This document shows positions 1 to 7,809 of a stretch of 46,722 bases of DNA, piece by piece. The stretch is from a virus. Both the position numbers and the translations under genes were made by a program. Within the stretch, counting starts at the first letter, position 1, and the number at the start of each line of letters is the position of its first letter. The stretch covers positions 1 through 46,722 of the IMG/VR virus record IMGVR_UViG_3300025097_000012; one strand, written 5' to 3'. The notes under the pieces were generated by a model. The model was not told the origin of the DNA. It ran no database searches and saw only the letters and a list, made by a program, of their open reading frames with translations.

Positions 1-213
1 TCGTTCTCGCTCTTTCCTGGCAGTCGATGTCCAAAAGCCACCATATGGTTTGTTAAGATCGTCCCTGTTTTCAACGGAAGGAGTGCTGCTCAGCTTGGCT
101 GGCGCACATTTCTCGTCAGTGCATTCTCTGGGAATGAATAATTGATATTCGGCAGTGAATCCTCCCACGTCCTCATCCAAATACTCTCGCCAATTTTCAA
201 ATAGGAGTTTCAT
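1..213 (-). CDS. Tagged internal-protein candidate, 3' part cut by window edge
   Basis: Only the first 71 codons are inside the window. The protein begins with the class I tag MKLLFENWREYLDED, whose L-D-E fits the (L/I)-x-E cut site of T4-type prohead proteases. The visible body is not recognised; it has two cysteines near residue 35. Its ATG overlaps the TGA of the next upstream gene as ATGA, so it is the downstream end of a translationally coupled chain. The 5' DNA of the tag is almost identical to that of six further genes up to 4.1 kb. Confidence 0.8.
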   Translation of the reverse strand, partial: MKLLFENWREYLDEDVGGFTAEYQLFIPRECTDEKCAPAKLSSTPSVENRDDLNKPYGGFWTSTARKERER

Positions 214-551
214 TTTATTATCCAACCGTATTTTTCTTTTATAATTCGATCTGGGTAATCATTTTGCATTTTTTTAAGAACACTAATCAGATTAGGATTG
301 ATTATTCTAGCTTCTTGAAAGAATAGAGGATACGTCGATCTATTGGCAAAATCTATTATAATTTTTGCAGCGACTCCTTGCCCCTGATATTTGGGATCAA
401 CTCCAATATGCATTTCATAATACAATTCGCCATTATTGACCCAAATTCTTCTTTTCGGAATATACTTTAAAAACGTTTTACCATATTCTGGAAACATTTT
501 CTCTTTATATTCTTTCAAATGCTTCCGCCAATTTTCAAATAGGAGTTTCAT
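210..551 (-). CDS. Tagged GNAT-like N-acetyltransferase
   Basis: 113 residues. The class I tag MKLLFENWRKHLKE (residues 1-14, L-K-E cut site) precedes a short GNAT-like domain. The acetyl-CoA pyrophosphate-loop pattern is seen as V-D-P-K-Y-Q-G-Q-G-V-A-A (residues 51-62) with the preceding beta strand YYEMHIGV. GNAT enzymes transfer acetyl from acetyl-CoA to amines; the substrate cannot be read from the sequence. The domain is smaller than a usual GNAT (about 140-150 residues), so it may be minimal. It is coupled to both neighbours by ATGA overlaps. By analogy with T4 Alt and IP proteins it may be packaged and act on the host after injection; that is inference. Confidence 0.7.
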   Translation of the reverse strand: MKLLFENWRKHLKEYKEKMFPEYGKTFLKYIPKRRIWVNNGELYYEMHIGVDPKYQGQGVAAKIIIDFANRSTYPLFFQEARIINPNLISVLKKMQNDYPDRIIKEKYGWIIK

Positions 552-1321
552 AAGTCAACTATCTTCGTGATTTTATTACCTGCATGGAGCTTGACGATTT
601 TGGAATTGGATTTGCGAAACTCAAACGGTAAATAGCCCATCTTCGGGGAGTCCGAGTCATAGCTAAACCACCCAGATATTACCCATTGTTCGCGATCTCC
701 ATTTTTAATTTTTAAAAGAATCGTTACTTTCTTCTCACCGTAAACTTCCGGGAATAAATATGGAAAAGTAAATATTTGCATAGAACGAAAGTCCATTTGG
801 TTTTTTTGGATTAATCGAGCATAAGAGGGAGCATGTTGCTTTGCTATGTTGTAATATTTTTTCCACCAGGAGCCGTCCGGTGCTAAATAATGATGATCCT
901 GGGCGCCTTTTATTAGACGATTGATCTCGTTAGCAGATCTTACAAACTGTACGTCCACTACTTCATAACTTGAAAGCTTGAAGTGCGTATACCAAAACCT
1001 TATTTTATGAAAGGCGCTATCGGCCTTGATTGCGCCTTGCTGATCTTTCATAAAAACGCACGGCATCAGGTTCTGGAGGCCTACGCTTTTATCATGGTGG
1101 CCTTTAATTGAGCGATTTCTTTGGCTCATGAGCGTCTGTACATCAAAAATATATTCGCTGCCCCGAGCGGTTCTAAATCCTATATCCCACCCTGCTGCTT
1201 TGGCGCCAAGGCGTTTTGCCCACTCCCACTCGGCGCCACCAGGAAGGCTCTTATCAATTGCTCCCGCTTCACAGATTATTTTTGCACTATACTGCCGCCA
1301 ATTTTCAAATAGGAGTTTCAT
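548..1321 (-). CDS. Tagged protein of unknown function (257 aa)
   Basis: Begins with the class I tag MKLLFENWRQYSAKIICEAG; the nearest (L/I)-x-E is I-C-E at residues 16-18. The body is mixed alpha/beta with many aromatic residues, a KSLPGGAEWEWAKRLGAKAAGWD stretch around residues 24-46 and no motif I can name. TTATGA at its end overlaps the ATG of the GNAT-like gene. The start is fixed by the tag and by the ATGA overlap with the upstream gene. The link with its neighbours is the tag rather than sequence similarity in the body. Confidence 0.7.
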   Translation of the reverse strand: MKLLFENWRQYSAKIICEAGAIDKSLPGGAEWEWAKRLGAKAAGWDIGFRTARGSEYIFDVQTLMSQRNRSIKGHHDKSVGLQNLMPCVFMKDQQGAIKADSAFHKIRFWYTHFKLSSYEVVDVQFVRSANEINRLIKGAQDHHYLAPDGSWWKKYYNIAKQHAPSYARLIQKNQMDFRSMQIFTFPYLFPEVYGEKKVTILLKIKNGDREQWVISGWFSYDSDSPKMGYLPFEFRKSNSKIVKLHAGNKITKIVDL

Positions 1322-1758
1322 TGGGCCAATTTTCCTTGAAACATTTCTTTGAATTCCTCAAAACTCCAAGTTCTTGTAGATCTCCGAAACATCGACAGCG
1401 ACGGTCCATATTCGGGGTGTACTGGTGTATATTTGTTTCTCGGAATAAAACGAACACTGCAATATGGATCGCAAGCTCCAACGAGAGTCGCAATTGCAAT
1501 TCTTAGATGATAATAATCTTCATTATTCTTAAATGCGGGCCCGTAGTCGCCCCGAGCTTCTTCTTTTTCTTGGGCTGGGAGGATTGTATCCCAAAGTTTT
1601 TGTATGAATTGATCTATATCGATCAAACCTGATGAAAGGATTACGCCGGCTTGTTCTTCATGGCCTGGGGTTTTTAGTAACGTTATAATTTTATCGGCAT
1701 AGTCCTCTTCGTCGCCCTCACTTAGATACTCTCGCCAATTTTCAAGTAGGAGTTTCAT
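1318..1758 (-). CDS. Tagged protein of unknown function (146 aa)
   Basis: The reading frame extends further upstream, but the tag MKLLLENWREYLSEG marks the start at 1758; L-S-E is the putative cleavage site. The body is rich in Asp/Glu in its first half, with a helix-rich segment followed by a basic, aromatic C-terminal third. No family is recognised. The start lies 17 nt inside the end of the upstream ParB-like gene, so the two overlap out of frame. The stop overlaps the next ATG as ATGA. Confidence 0.7.
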   Translation of the reverse strand: MKLLLENWREYLSEGDEEDYADKIITLLKTPGHEEQAGVILSSGLIDIDQFIQKLWDTILPAQEKEEARGDYGPAFKNNEDYYHLRIAIATLVGACDPYCSVRFIPRNKYTPVHPEYGPSLSMFRRSTRTWSFEEFKEMFQGKLAQ

Positions 1759-2239
1759 TTTTTGCATCCTCTGATAAGTGGACATTTTTCCAGAAAATAA
1801 ATCTAACGGGAACTTCGGGCATTCCAAGTTCTAGAGCTATTTCATGTCTGTGATTACCTTCGCCAATCTTCGCCACGCCATTCTTTCCAAGATACACGAT
1901 CAAAGGTTCTTCAATTCCTTCAGCTTCTATATTGTCTTTTAGTTTTTGATATTTTTTGGAGTCTACTTGGTTTCTGAGTTGCTCTTGTGTATACTCTCTA
2001 TAAGGTATTAGTTCTTCGGTGGGATAGATAGCAGGTTTCATATGATTGACGTTAGAATCATAAATATGACCAGCGTTCTTGGCCCAACAAGACAAGATGT
2101 CTTCGATTCTTGGGGGACTATTGCGATCGATCTTATAATAGGTTTTAAAGCCGGCCAGATCTGCCGCGGGACACTTGAAAGTATCGCGACCATTTGATTC
2201 AGTCATAAACTGTCGCCAATTTTCAAGTAGGAGTTTCAT
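1742..2239 (-). CDS. Tagged ParB/sulfiredoxin-like domain protein
   Basis: 165 residues. The class I tag MKLLLENWRQFMTES is followed by a domain ending in a ParB/Srx-type core: K-L-K-D-N-I-x-x-x-G near residues 99-108, P-L-I-V-Y-L-G near 112-118, and G-E-G-N-H-R-H-E (126-133), which matches the G-x-x-R phosphate-binding loop of ParB-N/Srx folds. Such domains occur in ParB CTPases, in nucleases and in phage modification proteins; which activity applies here is unknown. M-T-E replaces the usual L-x-E. A similar domain seems to close the 1312-residue protein at 33.4 kb. The last codons run over the tag of the downstream gene. Confidence 0.75.
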   Translation of the reverse strand: MKLLLENWRQFMTESNGRDTFKCPAADLAGFKTYYKIDRNSPPRIEDILSCWAKNAGHIYDSNVNHMKPAIYPTEELIPYREYTQEQLRNQVDSKKYQKLKDNIEAEGIEEPLIVYLGKNGVAKIGEGNHRHEIALELGMPEVPVRFIFWKNVHLSEDAKNETPT

Positions 2240-2955
2240 TTCTCGACATTGAGCGAGTCAGGTGTTCGCGCTCTTCGTCGAAGAAGGCTCTTTATTTCGG
2301 CGTCGGTCGCGGCCTGCAGGGCGGCCTCCTTGTTGAGCTTCTTAATACACTTTTCATAAGACGTGGGTTCGTTTTGTGAAGATTTCGTTGAGAGTACCTC
2401 GGAGACGGGCCCTGAATAAGTTGGATATGGACATCTTACCACACTCTTAACAAGTTCGTCTAAATGTTCCATTTTTTGTTTACAATCAAATTCAGAAAGA
2501 TCATACGGAAATTTAACCTTTACTTGTTCGAGGTGTTCCAATATTTCTTTGTGAGCTGCAATAAATTGTTCTGTTAGTGCGTTAGCTTCGGCATAGAATT
2601 TATTGCTAACTTCTGTCGTCCACTTTTTGCCGGCACGTTCCCACTCAGGCCGCGCATAGATCTCCGCCCCCGCCGGCCAGCGCCACAGAGGCAGCTTGCA
2701 AGCATCGCTGGGTTTTTCTAAATCCATTGGCGTGTGGTCGGTCTCGCGGAAGAAGGAATCATAATTCCCATGCCGCGGCGCGTACCATTTTGCCCATTCT
2801 TGATGAATTTCAATCCATTTTATAAAAGCTTCATCCTTTAGATCCTTAACAAGCCATTCATAAAAAAGAAACCTATCTTCCGCTTCGATCTCGAAGTCGG
2901 CCGCGATCTTTTCTTCGTTCAAATACTTCCGCCAGTTTTCAAGTAGGAGTTTCAT
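2236..2955 (-). CDS. Tagged alpha-helical protein of unknown function (239 aa)
   Basis: Starts with MKLLLENWRKYLNEEK (L-N-E cut site). The body is predicted from composition to be largely helical and acidic, with a Trp-rich patch (residues 43-60: KWIEIHQEWAKWYAPRHG) and a coiled-coil-like stretch around residues 125-165. A basic RRRARTPDS segment lies near the C terminus. No family is recognised. ATGA and TAATG overlaps join it to both neighbours. It may be an internal head protein; the tag is the only evidence. Confidence 0.7.
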   Translation of the reverse strand: MKLLLENWRKYLNEEKIAADFEIEAEDRFLFYEWLVKDLKDEAFIKWIEIHQEWAKWYAPRHGNYDSFFRETDHTPMDLEKPSDACKLPLWRWPAGAEIYARPEWERAGKKWTTEVSNKFYAEANALTEQFIAAHKEILEHLEQVKVKFPYDLSEFDCKQKMEHLDELVKSVVRCPYPTYSGPVSEVLSTKSSQNEPTSYEKCIKKLNKEAALQAATDAEIKSLLRRRARTPDSLNVEK

Positions 2956-4103
2956 TATGCTAATTTAATCCTTTGTGGTAATTGAATGCCATCAACTTCT
3001 CTATTCCATTCGAGTGTTTCTCTGCTATATGGATCTGTTCGTTTTTGAGGATCAAGTCCTATTTTTTTCATCCATTCTATATATTCGTCAAATGTGGTGG
3101 CTTCAAAGTCGCGCGCGCCCCTATCGCGAATATTTAAGAATCTTTTTATGTTTCTTAAAGCTGATTTTTTACCTGTCTGTATATACTCAGATAAACTTGG
3201 TTCATACCCAATAAGCTCTTCGACAATTTCCATTGCACTTAAACCGGACCAATCCGCACCCTCTTCTTGGTATATTGTCCATATAAGTTCTTCTAAACTT
3301 AGATCGTCCAAATCACGCAGATCGTAATCATATGTATAAAATTCTTTTAAAGCTCTCAAGCTATCTTCTTCAGTGATTTCTGGATATCTTATGGTTTCTG
3401 CGATGGCTTCTAATTCTTCTTGTGTTGGTGGATTTGTTTTTAGTTTATAAACATCGCCATCGTATTTTTCTATTAATCTCAAAAGCAGTTCATCGGCACC
3501 AGATTGTGATGCTCGTACTGCAGCTTTCCATTTTTCTCTAGGAAGTTTTTCAACGCTATATAATTCAGGAATTTTTGCCCACGAAATCATAGTCAGGACG
3601 TTTTCTGGTTTATAAATTACTGCTACATATCCATCTTTCTTGGGGCCAGTATTTATCATTATTCCGTTAACAGAGTCTTTAAGCTCTGGTGGAAATCCAT
3701 AAATACTGGCCCCACCATATTTTTCCTTCCTCACTATATAGCTTTCAACTCTCTCGTTTCCTAAAAGTTTCGGATCGATTAATTCAATCTGAGACCGAAG
3801 ATCGGAATTTTCTCCATACACTATTTTTGCTGCATCTGGATCAAAAATTAAAAACTTATTATTTGTCTTAATGGCAAACTTCATAACATATGTGCCATAC
3901 CAACGATCTGCATATTCGCTTTCTTCTAAATTGTACACGAGATATATACCCGGGTCAAAATCACCATAGTCGCCAATACGCCAACCATTTTTTAGCATAC
4001 TCTTGATATTAGATAAACGAGATGTGCGAGAGTAGGCAGTAATCAAATTACCATAAACCCTCTCATTCAAATACTCCTGCCAATTTTCAAGTAGGAGTTT
4101 CAT
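2955..4103 (-). CDS. Tagged protein with ADP-ribosyltransferase-like N-terminal domain (382 aa)
   Basis: The tag MKLLLENWQEYLNER (L-N-E) sets the start at 4103. Residues 23-90 resemble the opening of an ART fold: Y-S-R-T-S, then an N-I-x-x-M-L-x-x-G helix, G-D-F-D-P-G-I-Y-L-V-Y (47-57), and A-D-R-W-Y-G (65-70) leading into a beta strand. G-x-G-I-Y and A-x-x-Y-G are common in PARP/toxin-like ARTs. I cannot assign the catalytic Glu. The C-terminal 170 residues are acidic and helical. T4 Alt is a packaged ART with a cleaved N-terminal tag, so the combination is suggestive, but the ART call needs structure-based support. Confidence 0.6.
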   Translation of the reverse strand: MKLLLENWQEYLNERVYGNLITAYSRTSRLSNIKSMLKNGWRIGDYGDFDPGIYLVYNLEESEYADRWYGTYVMKFAIKTNNKFLIFDPDAAKIVYGENSDLRSQIELIDPKLLGNERVESYIVRKEKYGGASIYGFPPELKDSVNGIMINTGPKKDGYVAVIYKPENVLTMISWAKIPELYSVEKLPREKWKAAVRASQSGADELLLRLIEKYDGDVYKLKTNPPTQEELEAIAETIRYPEITEEDSLRALKEFYTYDYDLRDLDDLSLEELIWTIYQEEGADWSGLSAMEIVEELIGYEPSLSEYIQTGKKSALRNIKRFLNIRDRGARDFEATTFDEYIEWMKKIGLDPQKRTDPYSRETLEWNREVDGIQLPQRIKLA

Positions 4104-4104
4104 T

Positions 4105-4374
4105 TTATAATTCCTGCGCGACATTTCGAATATTTGCCAAAACTCCCTCTATTTCCTTTATCAACTCATCATCTTTGGGAGATTTATTTGGCAGCCCTCT
4201 TACAAGTTTGCCAGCCTCCTGGACTAAGTCATAAATAATGTCGGCTGGTGACCTAGTCTTGGCTTGTTCGAGTGGCGCAAAATCCTCGTCTGTGAACTTG
4301 CCGGTGAAGCCCCCGGCCATCTCGTTAAGCTCTTCCTTTATAATCTGTTTAAGTTGTTGTTTTGTGATTTTCAT
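4105..4374 (-). CDS. Small class II tagged protein (89 aa)
   Basis: The class II tag MKITKQQLKQIIKEELNEM marks the start at 4374, inside a longer open frame. I-K-E and L-N-E are possible prohead-protease sites. The 70-residue remainder is helical and acidic with no recognised domain. Its start lies 26 nt inside the next upstream gene. It sits in a group of three class II genes between the class I chain and the 875-residue protein. Confidence 0.7.
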   Translation of the reverse strand: MKITKQQLKQIIKEELNEMAGGFTGKFTDEDFAPLEQAKTRSPADIIYDLVQEAGKLVRGLPNKSPKDDELIKEIEGVLANIRNVAQEL

Positions 4375-4633
4375 TATAATTCTCCGGGATAGTAAGGTTC
4401 TCCGACCTCTGGTGTTTCTTCTTCGGGTGTCTCCCAAACCGTCGATATAGTTCATCTACCACCGAACCCACGATGTTTCGCGCGTCGGCATCGCCCTCAG
4501 ACGCGTCATAAGCTGCTTTAATCAACTTCATCGCTTGGTTTAACTTTTGGTGAATTTGAACAATGGGATCTTCTCCTTCTCTTAGAAGCTCTTCCTTTAT
4601 AATCTGTTTAAGTTGTGTTTTTGTGAGTTTCAT
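4349..4633 (-). CDS. Small class II tagged protein (94 aa)
   Basis: Starts with MKLTKTQLKQIIKEELLREGE (cut-site candidates I-K-E and L-R-E). The body is a short helical segment (residues 25-60) followed by a basic tail. No family is recognised. The last 26 nt overlap the tag of the downstream gene in another frame, an arrangement that keeps the tag DNA intact in two reading frames. Confidence 0.7.
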   Translation of the reverse strand: MKLTKTQLKQIIKEELLREGEDPIVQIHQKLNQAMKLIKAAYDASEGDADARNIVGSVVDELYRRFGRHPKKKHQRSENLTIPENYNENHKTTT

Positions 4634-4642
4634 TTTATTTTC

Positions 4643-4942
4643 CTATACATCAATTATTTCGTCGCTTTGTGCAGGTCCAAGCACTTGCTGAACAAAAGCA
4701 AGAACATCCTTGGGCGAACCGACGGCCTCGCGCGCATCGCGGATAGCGGCAGAAAATAAATCTAATTCGTCGGCCGTCGGGGAATTCCAGGCGAGGCCCA
4801 TGCGTCTAGACGCATAGTATTCGCCGGCTGTCATCTCATCCTCATGGGGCTCGCCGGCTACAATCTGGGACACCTCACCTTCCTTAAGATTCTGCAATTC
4901 TTCCTTAATAATTTGCTTTAATATTCTTTTTGTGATTTTCAT
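4643..4942 (-). CDS. Small class II tagged protein (99 aa)
   Basis: Starts with MKITKRILKQIIKEELQNLKEGE; L-K-E at residues 19-21 is the likely cut site. The rest is small and mostly helical (A-S-R-R-M-G-L-A-W-N around residues 45-54). Function unknown. It is separated by 12 nt from the stop of the 875-residue gene. Confidence 0.7.
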   Translation of the reverse strand: MKITKRILKQIIKEELQNLKEGEVSQIVAGEPHEDEMTAGEYYASRRMGLAWNSPTADELDLFSAAIRDAREAVGSPKDVLAFVQQVLGPAQSDEIIDV

Positions 4943-4954
4943 TTTGTTATTCCT

Positions 4955-7582
4955 TTAATTTGTCGCCCTATGGGCGCTTAGTCTCGATAGCATTCGTTCG
5001 ATTTTTAATGCGTTAAGTTCTTCTCGTTTATTGTTCTCGCTAACTGACCAATCTCCGGGCAATGAACCAATTGGAGTTTCATCATTTCCCCTTTTAACGA
5101 CACCTTTAAGCATATCTCTAAAGACTTCGTTGGCCACTTTATTAATCTCATCTTGATCGTCCCAGATCTCAACTAAGTTTTTTAAAACATTGACTTGTTC
5201 ATCGGGCGCGTCATCATGTACGGAAAACTGTAAATTAAGCTCTTGACTTTCGCCTTCTGTACCATGCATACCAAACATATCCATATCAAGTGGCATTTGC
5301 GGGTACATACTGCCTTTAGTATTTTTGAATGCAGGCGCTGCCATTCGCTTACGAATCTCAAGCCAGAAATTGCGATCATTCATGATTTTCATGGCTTGTT
5401 CCTCGGTTGCCCCTAAATCTGCGTACCAAACCTCTGGGTGTGTGGTAAATTGAACTAACTCGAACTCGTCCACCTCATAGCCTTCTTCGGCTTCGGCTTC
5501 CCAATGATAAAGATCCATCTCGTCGTTTATTATCTCGCGCCCAAGAGCCATGATCGCACCACCTTCGATATAGCCTTCACGTTTAAAAAAATTAGTAAGA
5601 ATTTGTTTCACGGTATCATAGCGATTATCGACTTCAGAATTCACTACACGACAAAACTCTTCATAATTATCGGGGTCATATGCATATCCTTCCCCACCAA
5701 ACTCAACTAATTGCGTCGGCTCCACGTCAATGGGCAGTTGCCAAGCACCGTCAACAGCTTTATTTATTGTGTAAGGATAATCTGATTTTACCCAATCCAG
5801 TCCATATTCTTTAACTTCATCAAGCGCAGACGTAACTTCAGACAACCCCGGCATGCCCATCCAGTTGACCCACTCGTGGGGATCCCATTTAATACGTATT
5901 TCAGCGTAGACGCTAATATAAACGCTACCAGCGCCATCGTCCTCAACCATGGCATTTGCCATCGTCCAGCCCATTTTGGAGTTCCAATATTCTGTCACTT
6001 CGTCACAACGGTTCTGATATTGTTGCTGAAGGCTGCCAATTAAGTTATCATCTAAGTCGTCTTCGGTCGTCTTATCTTGCTTCACATGACCTTCCGTGTC
6101 CTTCATTCTGACATTAAACAGACTCATCAACAATAAACTCATTGGATTGTCATCATAAGAGCCACCAAATTTAATGAAGTCATTAAAGTTTAATTTTCCA
6201 TCAATCCATGGCGCGCGCTCGATCTCGGTTTTTTGAACTTCTTTTGCCCATTTAAGAAGGTGCGTGTAAAATCCCGGGATGCGCGCGCCATAAACACGTT
6301 TTTCTGGCACAGCTAGCTGTGTGCCCTCGAATGGATTTCGGCCTTCGTACTCTTCTGGCTTTTTATTATGCTCATAATAACGCAATTGGCGCAATCTAAG
6401 GCGCGCCTGGGGCTCAATGTCGAATCCCGCGCCCCCACTCCTCGCAGTATCTCCAAAAATTTCGCCATCTTGAATTTCTTCTTCCGCCGCGTCGATACTG
6501 TCCGTATCTGTATTTTTTAATAAATCTTCTGTGAATACAACATATGCTACGGCCCCATGCCCATGGGCTTCAGCCACGGCACATTTATAGTAATCACCTT
6601 CACCGCCTCTTGACGGTGGTGAATGACACGACGTAATATTATCGAAATCTGACATACGCCAAACATCTACTGGATCGCGAGTGATAATAATGGAATATTG
6701 ATTTGAATATCCGCTTTTTATATTCTTTTTGATATAATCTGCATTATTCTGCCAATAATTCTTTAATAATTCAATGTATTGGGCTGTTATTCGACTTCTT
6801 CCAGCACCGTATTCTGACATAGTTAGCGATTTAATTGTATCTTCAATTCGATAATATTGCTTGATTCGCGATGCATCGCTTCCTAGTCCTTTCTCAATAT
6901 CTTGGCGCGTAACATATGGGGGTTCCCAAGATCCCCAGTCCTCGCCGTCGGGCCCGAGCAAATTGCGGAGTTCGCCGGACTCAATGTGTCGGGCGAGAAC
7001 CTTTTCAAAAGGTTCACTCCCGGGCGCCCGGTAATGCGCCGGCAGGTAAGACCATGCGCTGCGCAAAAAGTTAGTATACAAATATTCACGAATTTGGATG
7101 TCTAGTTTTTGCTTTTTCAATATAAGATTATACACCTTAGAGATCCACTTACCAACCTTCATATTGATTTTTTTGACTGTCATACCACTGCCCGGCAGTC
7201 CTGCCATTATCGCCTCTACGGCATCCGGTGACGTGTCGATGTATTTTCTTTCGGCCGACAGGATGCCCTTGGCCCAATCGACTTCATATCCCATTTTACT
7301 GAAAACTTTTAGGAATCTACCAAGCTCAGATTGCTCATCAGCCGTTGGAAAATCGATAACGAGGCGCGTTTTGTCACCAAAAACGTTATGAAAAGCCAAA
7401 TCTTCGAAGGACAACTCATCAATGGCTCGTTGAATGTGCTCAAATTCATCTTCTGTCACTTCTCGAAGCAATTTTTCATCATTTTCGAGTTTTATACGAA
7501 TTCTCGTGTCTTTAAAAGGGACATCCTCTGTCCGGATATTTTCATTTAAGAAATTTCGCCAAGAATTGTGAAAATATTTCAT
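4955..7582 (-). CDS. Large tagged protein, SCH-motif family (875 aa)
   Basis: Starts with a divergent class I tag, MKYFHNSWRNFLNEN (L-N-E). It is a paralogue of the first two thirds of the 1312-residue protein at 33.4 kb. Shared blocks in order are an N-terminal F-x-D-K-T-R-L-V-type strand (about 65-80), R-D-P-V-D-V-x-R-M-S-D followed by S-C-H (302-320), C-A-V-x-E-x-x-G-x-G-x-x-A-Y (about 333-347), R-L-R-L-R-x-L, a V-P-E-x-R-x-Y-G block, and F-G-G-S-Y-D-D near residue 475. The conserved Cys-His pair could be catalytic, but I do not recognise the family. It is very acidic towards the C terminus. Its ATG overlaps the stop of a small membrane protein as ATGA. Confidence 0.8.
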   Translation of the reverse strand: MKYFHNSWRNFLNENIRTEDVPFKDTRIRIKLENDEKLLREVTEDEFEHIQRAIDELSFEDLAFHNVFGDKTRLVIDFPTADEQSELGRFLKVFSKMGYEVDWAKGILSAERKYIDTSPDAVEAIMAGLPGSGMTVKKINMKVGKWISKVYNLILKKQKLDIQIREYLYTNFLRSAWSYLPAHYRAPGSEPFEKVLARHIESGELRNLLGPDGEDWGSWEPPYVTRQDIEKGLGSDASRIKQYYRIEDTIKSLTMSEYGAGRSRITAQYIELLKNYWQNNADYIKKNIKSGYSNQYSIIITRDPVDVWRMSDFDNITSCHSPPSRGGEGDYYKCAVAEAHGHGAVAYVVFTEDLLKNTDTDSIDAAEEEIQDGEIFGDTARSGGAGFDIEPQARLRLRQLRYYEHNKKPEEYEGRNPFEGTQLAVPEKRVYGARIPGFYTHLLKWAKEVQKTEIERAPWIDGKLNFNDFIKFGGSYDDNPMSLLLMSLFNVRMKDTEGHVKQDKTTEDDLDDNLIGSLQQQYQNRCDEVTEYWNSKMGWTMANAMVEDDGAGSVYISVYAEIRIKWDPHEWVNWMGMPGLSEVTSALDEVKEYGLDWVKSDYPYTINKAVDGAWQLPIDVEPTQLVEFGGEGYAYDPDNYEEFCRVVNSEVDNRYDTVKQILTNFFKREGYIEGGAIMALGREIINDEMDLYHWEAEAEEGYEVDEFELVQFTTHPEVWYADLGATEEQAMKIMNDRNFWLEIRKRMAAPAFKNTKGSMYPQMPLDMDMFGMHGTEGESQELNLQFSVHDDAPDEQVNVLKNLVEIWDDQDEINKVANEVFRDMLKGVVKRGNDETPIGSLPGDWSVSENNKREELNALKIERMLSRLSAHRATN

Positions 7583-7728
7583 AATTTATCCGTCCACCAA
7601 TAGATTCCGACCACAAAAAACACCTTACAGGCAGTAAAAGCTAAATATAGGGCGATTCCCTTTAAAACTCCGTAATAATAGCTTTCGACATCCCAGAATT
7701 TCTTCCAAAAATCACGAATTTTGATCAT
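7579..7728 (-). CDS. Small single-pass membrane protein (49 aa)
   Basis: An ATG-started frame of 49 codons ending TTATGA, sharing ATGA with the 875-residue gene. A charged, aromatic N terminus (MIKIRDFWKKFWD) precedes a hydrophobic segment of about 20 residues (25-44) and W-W-T-D-K-L. The tight overlap supports it as real. Function unknown. A CTATTTAT element lies about 30 nt upstream of the ATG. Confidence 0.65.
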   Translation of the reverse strand: MIKIRDFWKKFWDVESYYYGVLKGIALYLAFTACKVFFVVGIYWWTDKL

Positions 7729-7809
7729 TATTAAGCTTTTCCAACGCTCTATCTAATAAATAGACTGGAAATGTTCTTAGTTCAAGAGATTTTCGTCATT
7801 TTTCATGAG

